From Bacteroidia bacterium (GTDB lineage Bacteria > Bacteroidota > Bacteroidia > 2-12-FULL-35-15), in assembly GCA_030654175.1 (NCBI GenBank), contig JAURXZ010000035.1:186001-250000 (forward strand): a stretch of 64,000 nucleotides of DNA. The letters run 5' to 3'. The notes beneath the pieces were generated by a model. It made no database searches and was not told the origin of the DNA. It saw nothing but the letters and a program-made list of their open reading frames with translations. A program made the translations under genes and the position numbers. The number at the start of each line of letters is the position of its first letter. Positions within the stretch are counted from its first letter, which is position 1. This document shows positions 42,932 through 52,407 of the stretch, piece after piece.

Positions 42932-43378
42932 ATGTTAAACATTATGAAAATTCATAATAATTCTGTACCTTTAAGAGAGATGAAAACCCAATCAACATAT
43001 CCTAAAAACAGATTTTCCAATTTTTTTTTGGCAACTACTTTATTTTTTTCTGTTTTTACTTTTTCGGGTTATGCCGGCAATTCAAAATCTCAACAAGAAC
43101 AAACAACAAAAACTGAATTAGTATTCACCCATAATTTTAAGACTGGGAAGAGGATCATTTCATATAAAAAGGGCATTGCTATTACCTCTCAATATAGCTC
43201 TTTAAATAAGGCGAGAGAATGCGAAAAACCAGCTTTATCAGTTTACAACAAATTGACCAAAGTAAAATTTAATGCTAATTCAATACAACTTTATTCATTT
43301 AAACCTGCTGTGCGTTTTTTTCAACTGAAAAAAATTCCTAAAAATTCGACCGAAGAATTTTCTTCTGCAATAGTATAG
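42932..43378 (+). CDS. Small exported hypothetical protein
   Basis: Up to 148 residues; starts at 42944 or 42980 are equally possible and the latter (MKTQSTYPKNRFSNFF) gives a typical signal peptide ending near GYAG. The mature part is basic, without Cys clusters or known motifs (FTHNFKTGKRIISYKKG, ALSVYNKLTKVKFN). It lies 35 nt after the OmpA-like gene. Function unknown. Confidence 0.55.
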   Translation: MLNIMKIHNNSVPLREMKTQSTYPKNRFSNFFLATTLFFSVFTFSGYAGNSKSQQEQTTKTELVFTHNFKTGKRIISYKKGIAITSQYSSLNKARECEKPALSVYNKLTKVKFNANSIQLYSFKPAVRFFQLKKIPKNSTEEFSSAIV

Positions 43379-43477
43379 TCCGCTGTGCTTCTTCCCTATT
43401 GACCTTTCTTATATTAATTCAAAACAAATATTCTCTAGCTATTTTTAGCAACAGTAAATAATTCATTATATCAAAAC

Positions 43478-43669
43478 ATGAAAAATTTAAAAAAAACAAT
43501 AAAGCTGTTTGGCTTTGTGCTTCTAATTATTTTAGCATCCGTGGGTGTTGGTATTGGCGGTGGAGCTCCGATTCTTCCAACAAGTAAAAAGGAAGATCCA
43601 ATTGAAATAAAAGTTGAATTGCCAGAATCAAAAGACAATGAAAACGAAGCGATAGAATGGAATTTTTAG
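43478..43669 (+). CDS. Very small single-pass or exported hypothetical protein
   Basis: 63 residues: a basic start (MKNLKKTIKLFG), a hydrophobic helix (FVLLIILASVGVGIGGG), then an acidic tail (ESKDNENEAIEWNF). The composition fits a real small membrane protein, but there is no family I recognise. It follows the 148-residue gene by 99 nt on the same strand. Confidence 0.5.
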   Translation: MKNLKKTIKLFGFVLLIILASVGVGIGGGAPILPTSKKEDPIEIKVELPESKDNENEAIEWNF

Positions 43670-43731
43670 AAATGATAAAATGGAATTCGAAATTATTTTT
43701 ATTATTTCTGAATAGGTAGTAGTTGATTTTA

Positions 43732-43770
43732 CCCCCCCCCTCCCGCTTTCTCGACTCCCCTCGAAATGAC
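43732..43770. repeat. Poly-C tract and partial TCGAG-type repeat
   Basis: Nine C residues (43732-43740) followed by TCCCGCTTTCTCGACTCCCC and TCGAAATGAC. The second part is an inverted relative of the 3547-3617 element. It lies between the convergent 63-residue gene and the SpoIIE sensor gene. The tract is a likely slippage or assembly-error site. Confidence 0.5.
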
Positions 43771-43828
43771 GTCACACCATGTTATTTCCAGCGGAGGAGG
43801 AATTAAGAAAGTAAAATATTAAAATCAC

Positions 43829-46800
43829 TTAAACCCTCACACCAATCACCAGCATATCGTCAATCTGTTCCCTATCACCTTTCCAATCATAAATTACCCG
43901 CTCCAGTGTTTGCGCTTGCTCTTCCATGCTTTGGCGGTGAATGTCAAGCAGCAACTGGCGGAAGGGGTGATAAAAAAACTTCTGATTTTCAGGTCCACCT
44001 TTCTGATCGGCATATCCATCAGAGAAAACATAAAAACAATCTCCTTTTTCCAATTTTATGGTATGGTTAATAAATGGAGCCGAGTTCGCTAATGAAATAC
44101 CAATCGCTCTATTGTTCGCTTTTGTTTCGGTGATCACTCCATTTCTAACCAGGTTCAGGGAATTGTGTGCTCCTGCAAATTCCAGTTCATACTTTTTATA
44201 ATTGATCTTACACAAAGCAATGTCCATTCCTTCCTTGATAGATCCTATTTCATCCGTTTGTTTTAAGGAATTTACAACCAGCTTACTTAATTCGTCTAAG
44301 ATCATTGCGGGCTGGTATATTTTATTTTCTTTTACTATTTGTTCCAATAAGTTGAATCCCATGATACTCATAAATGCTCCCGGCACTCCGTGTCCTGTGC
44401 AATCTACGGCAGCTAAAAGTATTTCATGTTCGTTAATGGCATAAGCCCAATAAAAATCTCCGCTAACAATATCTTTGGGCCGGAAAAATATAAATGAATC
44501 AGGGATAATGCTGCTCACCATTATTTGCGAAGGCAGGATAGCTTGCTGGATCCTCAGTGCATAGTTGATGCTATCTGTGATCTTCAGATTTTTTTCTTCC
44601 AGTAATTGTTTTTGTTTTTCTATTTCTGATGTTCTCTGTTTTATCTCACCTTCCATATTGTTATACAAACGAGCATTGTCAAGTGCAATGGCAACATACG
44701 AAGCTAAGGTTTGAAGAATTTCAAGATGATTTTGGGTATAGGTATTTTTCCTCGGACTCTGCACACTTATTAATCCAACCAATTTCTCTTCAATAACTAA
44801 AGGCAGGCAGATAACGGATTCTAACAATAATTTCCCTTCTCCCTTATAGGAATCTAAATCGGAAATGTATTTAGAATATTCATTTTGCATATCATTTATA
44901 AATACTGTCTTTTTATTTTCAGCGCACCAAACTGATAAACGGTTTTTGTCATTCATCGAAACCCACGTATCAAGGTCGGATGACATTCTTTTTGATTCAT
45001 AATAATAAAAGCTAAAATCAATAGATTGCTTTTGCGGGTTGTAAATTCCAATGCCAAATTCTGTTGCATCCATCAATGAGTTTACTTTTTCATAAACCGT
45101 ATCAAGCACTTGTTCAAAATTTAAAGTGGAAGTGATCTCCTGCCCTATTTCACTTAATACCTGAATGTTGTTATAGGTTTTCTCGATCTCTTCATTTTTC
45201 TTCACTAATTCGATGGTACGTTCTTTTACTTTTTCTTCCAGGTTCTCGTATAGTTTTGCATTTTCAATTGCAATAGCCACATAAACAGCCAGGTTTTTAA
45301 GGATATTCAGATGATAAGGAGTATAAGCGTTTTTATGAAAACTTTCTACGTTGATAACTCCAATTACTTTTTCTTTAAAAAACAATGGCAGATAGATAAG
45401 TGATTCCGGATGTTCACCGGCTATTGGAGCCGGGATAAAAGGTATATACTCAATAAATTCTTTTTGCAGATCATTGATCAGGATCTCCTGGTGATTTTTA
45501 AAACACAATATTGGAAACCGGGTATCATCATCAAGGCTATAGGAGCTATTAAACTTTTTTCCCTTTTCAATAAAACCAGGAAAATCAATACTGTTGTTTA
45601 ATTTATTATGGATACCGATACAAAAAACGTCAGCATCCATTAACTTATTTATACTGCCGTATGTTTTTTCTATAATTGTTTCAATAGAAAGAGAAGAAGT
45701 AATTTTCTGACCTATTTCCCTTAGTATGGAAATATTCTTTTGAGATTGCTGCAATTCCAGGTATTGGGCACTTAATTGTTCCTCAATTTTTTTCCGTTCA
45801 CTTATATCTGTATCGATGATCACCAATTTTTTAATATTGCCAGCTTTATCTATTATAGGTGTAAGAGTACTTTGTATCCATCTTTCGTTGCCATCCTTGG
45901 TGATGTTTAATAGTTGGTAGGTAGAGGATTTTTTGTTTTTTATACTCTGATTTATAATGTGTTTTATATCCGGATTGGAGCTAAGTTCTTCTATCGTATT
46001 ACCACGTTGCTTCATTTCCTCGAACGTATAACCAAGCAATCGTGTCAGACCTGCATTTAACCATTCTATTTCACCATTTGGGCCACAGATCAAAACTCCG
46101 TTGTCGGTTTCTCTTGCAACAATAGATAATTGTTCCAACTCAACATTCAGACGCTTTTTTTGCCTAAAACTTCTATATATAAAGATCGCAAAAACAAGTA
46201 CCAACAATAAAAAAACTGACACCGAAAATAAAATTATTTGTTGCCTTCGGCTTTCGGCCGCAGCCAGACTGGCTTGCGTTTCTTTTTCATTATTTAAGAA
46301 CTGTATTTCTTTATCTTTTTTTTCGGAACCATATTTAGTATCCATCTCTGCAATTTGTTTAATGGATTGTTCATTGAAGAGGGTGTCTTTAAGGTTGGAA
46401 TATAGTTTGTGATTTTCAAATGCTTTTTTATAATCTCCTTTCTTCTCATACAGATCAAACAAAGATGCATACGCTTCTTTAATACCTTCATTATAACCAA
46501 TGGCTTTATTTAAATTTAGTGACTGATTACCATATTGAAGGGCCTGCTCGAATTTGCCTTGTTTAGTATAGATATTGGCAATATTGGTGTAAGCACCAGC
46601 CATACCTTCTTTGTTTTCGTATTTTTTATATATTTCAAGTGATTTCAATATATTATCCAATGCCTTTCCATAATTACCCTGCTCATAATAAATATGCCCC
46701 ATATTATCGTATGAAAATGCTGTTCCGCCCTCATCTCCAATTTTTTCTTTAAGTATTAAAGATTTTAAATGACTATCCAATGCCCTGTCATATTTTTTTT

Positions 46801-47590
46801 GTTTTTCATAAACCCCACCAATATTGTTGTAGGAGACTGACATTCCTTGTTTATTTCCAAGCTCTTCACTGATTGCTAAGTTTTTCAGGTAACTGTCCAA
46901 TGCTTTTTCATAATTGCCTTGTGAAAAATAAATATTACCGATATTCGTATGTGAGTATGCAATACCCTGCTTATCACCAATTTCTTCACTGATAATTAAA
47001 GATTTCAAAAAACTACTTAAAGCTTTCTCATAGTTTCCATGGGAATAATAAATACTCCCTATATAAGAGTGAGAAGTTGAAATCCCAGGCTTATCAGCCA
47101 TTTCAATAACAATGGCTAAGGATTTGAAATGATTATCCAAAGCTTTTTCATAATTCCCCTGAATTAAATAAGTATTTCCAATATTAAAATAGGAACCTGA
47201 CATTCCTTTTTTATTCCCGCTTGCTTCCCTTATCTTTAAACTGATTTTGTAGTTCTCTAAGGCGCGCTCAAAGTCCTTTTGATAGTAGTAGATATTACCG
47301 AAATTATTATAAGCAGAAGCGCTTCCTGTATTATAAACAAGCTTTTCGCTTTGATCTAATGCTTGTTTGGCGTATCCTAAGGCTTGTTTATAATTGGCAT
47401 TGTTTCCATATTGCCTGCTTAACGCGTTCAGGGTATTTATTTTTTGAGTGTCGGTGACAACAGTTTTTAAAACATTAAGGAGGGAATCAATTGCAGGGTC
47501 GCGTTCAATATTACCATTAGCCTTTTGAGCCATAGAATCAATTGGTAATACAAGAAGCAGAAATAAAAAAAAGACCAGAATTCTTTTCAT
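43829..47590 (-). CDS. TPR-PAS-GAF-GAF-SpoIIE sensor phosphatase
   Basis: I prefer ATG 47590 (MKRILVFFLFLLLVLPID), which begins a signal peptide, over 47608; the product is about 1253 residues. About nine 40-residue TPR units (roughly 35-430) lie outside the cytoplasmic membrane, then a membrane helix (about 450-475), a PAS domain (about 490-605), two GAF domains (about 640-785 and 840-985) separated by a coiled coil, and a PP2C/SpoIIE phosphatase domain (about 1015-end) with SGDFYWA, AAVDCTGHGVPGAFMS, YVFSDGYADQ and DDMLVIGV. It should dephosphorylate an anti-sigma-antagonist-type partner on an external signal. No STAS or HPK partner is adjacent. Confidence 0.9.
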   Translation of the reverse strand: MKRILVFFLFLLLVLPIDSMAQKANGNIERDPAIDSLLNVLKTVVTDTQKINTLNALSRQYGNNANYKQALGYAKQALDQSEKLVYNTGSASAYNNFGNIYYYQKDFERALENYKISLKIREASGNKKGMSGSYFNIGNTYLIQGNYEKALDNHFKSLAIVIEMADKPGISTSHSYIGSIYYSHGNYEKALSSFLKSLIISEEIGDKQGIAYSHTNIGNIYFSQGNYEKALDSYLKNLAISEELGNKQGMSVSYNNIGGVYEKQKKYDRALDSHLKSLILKEKIGDEGGTAFSYDNMGHIYYEQGNYGKALDNILKSLEIYKKYENKEGMAGAYTNIANIYTKQGKFEQALQYGNQSLNLNKAIGYNEGIKEAYASLFDLYEKKGDYKKAFENHKLYSNLKDTLFNEQSIKQIAEMDTKYGSEKKDKEIQFLNNEKETQASLAAAESRRQQIILFSVSVFLLLVLVFAIFIYRSFRQKKRLNVELEQLSIVARETDNGVLICGPNGEIEWLNAGLTRLLGYTFEEMKQRGNTIEELSSNPDIKHIINQSIKNKKSSTYQLLNITKDGNERWIQSTLTPIIDKAGNIKKLVIIDTDISERKKIEEQLSAQYLELQQSQKNISILREIGQKITSSLSIETIIEKTYGSINKLMDADVFCIGIHNKLNNSIDFPGFIEKGKKFNSSYSLDDDTRFPILCFKNHQEILINDLQKEFIEYIPFIPAPIAGEHPESLIYLPLFFKEKVIGVINVESFHKNAYTPYHLNILKNLAVYVAIAIENAKLYENLEEKVKERTIELVKKNEEIEKTYNNIQVLSEIGQEITSTLNFEQVLDTVYEKVNSLMDATEFGIGIYNPQKQSIDFSFYYYESKRMSSDLDTWVSMNDKNRLSVWCAENKKTVFINDMQNEYSKYISDLDSYKGEGKLLLESVICLPLVIEEKLVGLISVQSPRKNTYTQNHLEILQTLASYVAIALDNARLYNNMEGEIKQRTSEIEKQKQLLEEKNLKITDSINYALRIQQAILPSQIMVSSIIPDSFIFFRPKDIVSGDFYWAYAINEHEILLAAVDCTGHGVPGAFMSIMGFNLLEQIVKENKIYQPAMILDELSKLVVNSLKQTDEIGSIKEGMDIALCKINYKKYELEFAGAHNSLNLVRNGVITETKANNRAIGISLANSAPFINHTIKLEKGDCFYVFSDGYADQKGGPENQKFFYHPFRQLLLDIHRQSMEEQAQTLERVIYDWKGDREQIDDMLVIGVRV

Positions 47591-47608
47591 AATAGTATAT
47601 TTTCCCAT

Positions 47609-48052
47609 CGCATCAAACGCTCAACTTAACAGAAATAAAATCCATTCAATTGGTGAGCCAATTCGCTTGCTCTGTCTTGCCAAATAACAGATATGTCGTG
47701 ATATACCAAAAATAGCAATAAAAAATTAATGGAGCGAACGCTCAGGCAGGAATTGACAATAAATTATTTTACTTTTTATAAACTCATAATTTTTATTCAA
47801 CAGGGTAACGTTATTTTTATTTAAAGCCTTCCTTGCCATTTCAAGTGGTGCAAATGACTTTATGTAAGGTGAGCTTTGAGAGCAGTTAAAGATTTTTATG
47901 AGGGTAAATAAATCATGGATTTAAAACTGGAATTAAATGAAAAAATGCAAATACAGGTATAAATGAAGGATCCATTATAAGCCTTTAAACATCCAAACTA
48001 TGGAGCTTCAGAACAAATAATGGATCCCGATTAAAAATAAAAAATGTTTTTC
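47609..48052. other. 444-nt intergenic region upstream of the sensor gene
   Basis: AT-rich. It must contain the promoter of the minus-strand sensor gene and the 3' trailer of glyS. I see only a 15-codon ATG frame (47914-47961, MDLKLELNEKMQIQV), which I do not regard as a gene, and two GGATCC sites flanking AT-rich DNA. No RNA gene recognised. Confidence 0.6.
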
Positions 48053-49597
48053 TTACATCAAACTCTGCAATACCTTTTTGATACTCACTTTATCATCAAT
48101 GATCTGTTGCAATTTATCAATTGCAACACGTTCCTGAAGCATTGTATCGCGGTAACGGATCGTTACGGTATTATCTTCCAAAGATTGATGATCGATGGTG
48201 ATACAAAAAGGTGTTCCAATAGCATCCTGTCTGCGGTAACGTTTGCCGATAGTATCTTTTTCGTCAAAGGCGCAAGCGTGCTCACACTTCAATATATTCA
48301 TTATTTCACGCGCCTTTTCAGGCAGACCGTCTTTTTTTAGCAATGGTAACACTGCTACTTTTATTGGAGCCAGGAAAGAAGGAATATTAAGTGCAACACG
48401 TGTAGTACCATCTTCAAGCTTTTCTTCAACGTATGCTTTAGAAAGAACTGACAAAAACAAACGGTCAAGCCCCACTGATGTTTCAACTACATAAGGGACA
48501 TAACTTTGATTTAGCTCAGGATCGAAGTATTGTAATTTTTTCCCGGAATGTTGTTCATGCGCTTTCAGATCGAAATCCGTACGACTGTGAATACCTTCTA
48601 ATTCTTTGAATCCGAAAGGGAAATCAAATTCAATATCGCAGGCTGCATTGGCATAATGCGCAAGCTTTAAATGGTCGTGAAAACGATAGTTTGATTCACC
48701 CAAACCAAGGGTACTATGCCATTTCATACGAGCCCCTTTCCAGTAATTATACCATTCCATTTCGGTACCCGGGCGGACAAAAAATTGCATTTCCATTTGT
48801 TCAAATTCACGCATACGGAAAATGAATTGACGTGCTACGATCTCATTACGGAAAGCCTTTCCGGTTTGCGCGATACCAAAAGGAATTTTCATTCTTCCTG
48901 ATTTTTGTACATTTAAAAAATTTACAAAGATACCTTGTGCTGTTTCGGGGCGAAGATAAATAACATTCGAATCCTCACTCACCGCGCCCATTGACGTACT
49001 AAACATTAAATTGAACTGGCGCACTTCGGTCCAGTTTTTTGAACCGGAAACCGGACAAACGATTTCGCAATCAACAATGATCTGGCGAACTTCTTCCAGA
49101 TTATTTTTTTCCAACGCATCTTTAAAACGGCCCAGAATAGAATCGATCTTTGTTTGATTTTCCAAAACACGAGCATTGGTTGCTTTGAATTGTGCTTCAT
49201 CAAACGATTCTCCAAAACGCTCTTTTGCTTTATCAACTTCTTTCTGAATTTTCGCTTCTATCTTTGCTACATGTTCTTCAATTAACACATCGGCACGGTA
49301 ACGTTTTTTACTGTCCTTATTATCAATCAATGGATCGTTAAAAGCATCCACGTGTCCGGAAGCTTTCCAGGTAGTAGGATGCATAAAAATAGAGGCATCG
49401 ATACCTACAATATTTTCATGCATTTGCACCATTGCTTTCCACCAAAACTCACGCAGATTTTTTTTGAGCTCAACACCCATCTGTCCGTAATCATATACGG
49501 CACTTAAGCCATCATAAATTTCACTGCTTTGAAAAATAAATCCATACTCTTTAGAGTGGGAAATAATGTTTTTAAAAATATCTTCTTGGTTTGCCAT
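48053..49597 (-). CDS. glyS: Glycine-tRNA ligase, single-chain (homodimeric) type
   Basis: 514 residues, the length of the alpha2 GlyRS used by Bacteroidota, archaea and eukaryotes. The N-terminus (FIFQSSEIYDGLSAVYDYGQ) is diagnostic; motif 2 is GKAFRNEIVARQFIFRMREF, and motif 3 includes VETSVGLDRLFL. The C-terminal anticodon-binding domain contains APIKVAVLPLLKK and GTPFCITIDHQS. It attaches glycine to tRNA-Gly in the cytoplasm. Confidence 0.97.
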   Translation of the reverse strand: MANQEDIFKNIISHSKEYGFIFQSSEIYDGLSAVYDYGQMGVELKKNLREFWWKAMVQMHENIVGIDASIFMHPTTWKASGHVDAFNDPLIDNKDSKKRYRADVLIEEHVAKIEAKIQKEVDKAKERFGESFDEAQFKATNARVLENQTKIDSILGRFKDALEKNNLEEVRQIIVDCEIVCPVSGSKNWTEVRQFNLMFSTSMGAVSEDSNVIYLRPETAQGIFVNFLNVQKSGRMKIPFGIAQTGKAFRNEIVARQFIFRMREFEQMEMQFFVRPGTEMEWYNYWKGARMKWHSTLGLGESNYRFHDHLKLAHYANAACDIEFDFPFGFKELEGIHSRTDFDLKAHEQHSGKKLQYFDPELNQSYVPYVVETSVGLDRLFLSVLSKAYVEEKLEDGTTRVALNIPSFLAPIKVAVLPLLKKDGLPEKAREIMNILKCEHACAFDEKDTIGKRYRRQDAIGTPFCITIDHQSLEDNTVTIRYRDTMLQERVAIDKLQQIIDDKVSIKKVLQSLM

Positions 49598-49715
49598 TAC
49601 TACGAATTTCGAATCAGTATTTATTAAATTGATTTAAGGATAACGAAAGTACTACTAATTTAGAAATTACTAAGAGCCCGACTAAATTTCATTTGCTATT
49701 TTTTTATAGTTCGGG

Positions 49716-49746
49716 CCTCTGACCGGCTTTAAAACCCTGTCAGAGG
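49716..49746. repeat. 31-bp palindrome, copy 2 (variant)
   Basis: CCTCTGACCGG...CCTGTCAGAGG: the outer CCTCTGAC/GTCAGAGG arms pair over 8 bp even though they differ from copy 1 (CCCTAAC), so pairing is kept while sequence changes. It lies downstream of the 801-residue TonB receptor gene, 33 nt from copy 3. Confidence 0.55.
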
Positions 49747-49778
49747 TAAAAAGAGTTGCATAAAACCCCAACTAATTA

Positions 49779-49809
49779 ACCCTGACAGAGCTTAAAGCCC
49801 TGTAAGGGT
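49779..49809. repeat. 31-bp palindrome, copy 3
   Basis: ACCCTGACAGAG...CCCTGTAAGGGT with a TTAA centre. Located between copy 2 and the stop codon of the TonB receptor gene at 49845. Confidence 0.6.
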
Positions 49810-49844
49810 GGGTCAGTTTTTTTTCGTAATAGTATTGAAGGCTT

Positions 49845-52250
49845 TTAAAAATTAAATGAAAGTCGCAATGCAAAGGTACGCGGGGATTCAATTTTAAGAG
49901 GACGTAAAGAATAGCTTCTGTTAAGTAAATTATTAACAACAAAAGTCAGTTTAAAATTAGTGGTCACATCCACTCCTACACGGGCATCAAATATGATAGT
50001 GCCATCATTATGTTCATTTCTGTATTTTTCAATACCACTATGCATTTGAGGCTCGAAAAGATAAAATATTTTATCAATATTTTGCACATTACTATAATAC
50101 CGCACATCACCACCAAGTGAAAACACTTTATATGTTAACTGAAAATCAATTTTGGCAATACTCTGAAAACGATATTTTAAAATATTATTTCTGGTGTCGG
50201 TGCTGCTAAAATTATACGACATTGGTTGTGGCGTGCTATCAATTATAAATACTTCGGCAGGATTAACTGCCTGAGGCAATACATAAGTGTAATCAGCCAG
50301 AACACTAAGTTTCAGATCTTTGGTGATATGCCCTTCGGCAGGCAATGATATTTCAAATCCACGCACACGGGTAGCACCGGTATTAATATATTTGAATCCG
50401 GTTGACAGGCTGTCATCACCAAACATATCCTTACTTTTATCCCAAACACCAAAGGTAAATTCAATAGTATTTGCATACTCCTGCCAGAAAAATGCAACAT
50501 CAAGAGCACCAGTAAAATTATTTATTTTAAATCCCTGCTTCACACCAATTTCAGCATTCCAGCTCGATTCGGCAACTAACTGTGGGTTTGGAAAAATCGA
50601 GAGACCTCCAATATCGGAGCGCATATATTTTTCGGTAATGCTTGGGAAGCGATAGCCCTGACCGAAAGATGAACGTATAAATGTAGCCTCCGCTACCTGT
50701 AAATTTAAGCCTGATCTAAAAATAGGTTTTGAGATCGGTTTATCACTGTTCATAATAAAATATTCATCTCTGAAACCAACAGAGACATTCAAAACTTTCC
50801 ATACTTTTTTATCAAATTGCGCATAAACAGCAAAATTCTGAAGGTGATTAAGAGGTAAAACTCCTTCGAAAGGTATGCCTGAATGTGCATAGGTTTGATT
50901 CATAATAAGCCCACCAGTGATGTTTAACTTATTCTTTAATTGCTTGGTGAGTTGATACTCGCTATAAAACACATTAGCATCATTTGTTGTTGTTGCGCCA
51001 CGTTTTCCGGATGTATTTTGTGAGTAAAAATAACGGGTACGTAAACTATGCTTGAACCCGCTTTTTGAAAAATAATTTAAGAACGGATCCAGATAAAAAA
51101 TGGTCTGGTCCTGTAATGTCATTGTATTGGGGAATGCCCTGTAAAGCCCTGAAGTATCATTGTCCCAGATCAACGACAAATTATTTGTGGATTTCATAAA
51201 ATTACCATTAATACCATAATTCATTTGTGTGATATTTTTTGGACGGTAACGTAAATTAAAATTTACCCGTCCTGTTTTTTCACCTACCTGGTTATCTTTT
51301 ATTGTAGTATCATTTACAGCACCAAAGCCGGGATGATAAGAAGGCGGACCAATAAAATTATGATCATAAATACCCATACCACCCACTACCAGGTCAAACT
51401 GCCCCATTTTTTCGGAATGCAAAAAATTTGCACTCGAAAAATTTGCGATCCCGTTCCACCATTTTGCATCCTTTATTGAAGGAGCATCGTACATACCAGT
51501 TGATACCGACATCTTCGTGATTGGTTTATCTTTCGGATAGGCCGTTCGGATATTGATACTTCCGCTCAATGCCGAAGAACCATATGTTACCGAAGAAGCT
51601 CCTTTAATAATTTCAATTTGTTCAACATTTTCAAGTGGAATAAAATTCCATTCCGGACGACCGCCATCACCAGCTAAAGCAGGTAATCCATCAATCAAAA
51701 TAGCTACCCTGCTTCCAATACCAAAATTAAATCCGCTGCCTCCGCGAATCTGTGGTTCCCCATCTAAAATATTTAATCCGGGAGCCTGATCCAATACTCC
51801 TTTAATATTTGTTGAATTTTTATTTTCGATCAATGCCGGTTTTAAAACTTCCATGGATACCGTGATCTCAGAAAGTTTCTGCTCGTATTTACCGGCAGAA
51901 ACCACCATCGTTTGTAATTGAGTAGTAAAAGATCTCAAATTAAAATTATGCTCAACTACTTTTGATGAATCAATTACAACTTCAATTGTATCCGATTTCA
52001 TACTTACAAATGAACAAACAATTGTATGTTTCCCTTTTGCTAAATTCAACTGATAGTTTCCATTAAAATCAGTAACAACACCATGTGTAATATCCTTAAC
52101 ATCATATATAGCAGCTCCAATAATTAACTCATTATTGGAGGCATCCATTACCACGCCCTTTAATGATCCGGAACCCTGAGCGCAAAGTGATATAGAAAAC
52201 AGTGTGGAAAGAAAAAAAACAGAGGGATAAATGATTTTTTTTAAGCTCAT
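49845..52250 (-). CDS. TonB-dependent outer-membrane receptor
   Basis: 801 residues. Signal peptide 1-24; a carboxypeptidase-regulatory-like domain (GSLKGVVMDASNNELIIGAA, about 27-115); a plug domain (about 125-235) with GVLDQAPGLNILDGEPQIRG split around the conserved loop and SVTYGSSALSGSINI; then a 22-strand barrel ending in the aromatic ...LRLSFNF. The substrate is not predictable; the family includes siderophore, cobalamin and metal receptors. Separated from the T9SS gene upstream by 157 nt. Confidence 0.93.
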   Translation of the reverse strand: MSLKKIIYPSVFFLSTLFSISLCAQGSGSLKGVVMDASNNELIIGAAIYDVKDITHGVVTDFNGNYQLNLAKGKHTIVCSFVSMKSDTIEVVIDSSKVVEHNFNLRSFTTQLQTMVVSAGKYEQKLSEITVSMEVLKPALIENKNSTNIKGVLDQAPGLNILDGEPQIRGGSGFNFGIGSRVAILIDGLPALAGDGGRPEWNFIPLENVEQIEIIKGASSVTYGSSALSGSINIRTAYPKDKPITKMSVSTGMYDAPSIKDAKWWNGIANFSSANFLHSEKMGQFDLVVGGMGIYDHNFIGPPSYHPGFGAVNDTTIKDNQVGEKTGRVNFNLRYRPKNITQMNYGINGNFMKSTNNLSLIWDNDTSGLYRAFPNTMTLQDQTIFYLDPFLNYFSKSGFKHSLRTRYFYSQNTSGKRGATTTNDANVFYSEYQLTKQLKNKLNITGGLIMNQTYAHSGIPFEGVLPLNHLQNFAVYAQFDKKVWKVLNVSVGFRDEYFIMNSDKPISKPIFRSGLNLQVAEATFIRSSFGQGYRFPSITEKYMRSDIGGLSIFPNPQLVAESSWNAEIGVKQGFKINNFTGALDVAFFWQEYANTIEFTFGVWDKSKDMFGDDSLSTGFKYINTGATRVRGFEISLPAEGHITKDLKLSVLADYTYVLPQAVNPAEVFIIDSTPQPMSYNFSSTDTRNNILKYRFQSIAKIDFQLTYKVFSLGGDVRYYSNVQNIDKIFYLFEPQMHSGIEKYRNEHNDGTIIFDARVGVDVTTNFKLTFVVNNLLNRSYSLRPLKIESPRTFALRLSFNF

Positions 52251-52330
52251 ACAATTCAGAATATTTAATGAGAAATAGAAGAAAAACAGTTCCGATAATT
52301 TACATGCTAAAACGCCAAAAGTTTATAAAA

Positions 52331-52394
52331 AAACAAAAACGTCCCGGTTTATCCTGAGCAGAGCCGAGGCATGACTCGAGAAACGTTTTTGTTT
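52331..52394. terminator. Hairpin AAACAAAAACGT/ACGTTTTTGTTT containing a TCCTGAGC-type insert
   Basis: Twelve-bp perfect inverted arms (52331-52342, 52383-52394) flank 40 nt that includes TTATCCTGAGC and GCATGACTCGAG, related to the short insert repeats at 33.1 kb. It lies 14 nt downstream of the T9SS gene stop (minus strand). The paired AAAAACGT/ACGTTTTT arms would give a hairpin with a T-run, as in intrinsic terminators. Confidence 0.5.
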
Positions 52395-52407
52395 AAAAGT
52401 TTAAAAA

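Noticed and set aside
46430-47500. Regularly spaced similar DNA blocks resembling an array
   Set aside because: They are the coding repeats of tandem TPR units (about 120 bp period) inside the SpoIIE sensor gene, in frame, and not a CRISPR array.
47914-47961. 15-codon ATG frame in the gap before the sensor gene
   Set aside because: Too short, no ribosome-binding or promoter support, expected by chance in AT-rich DNA.
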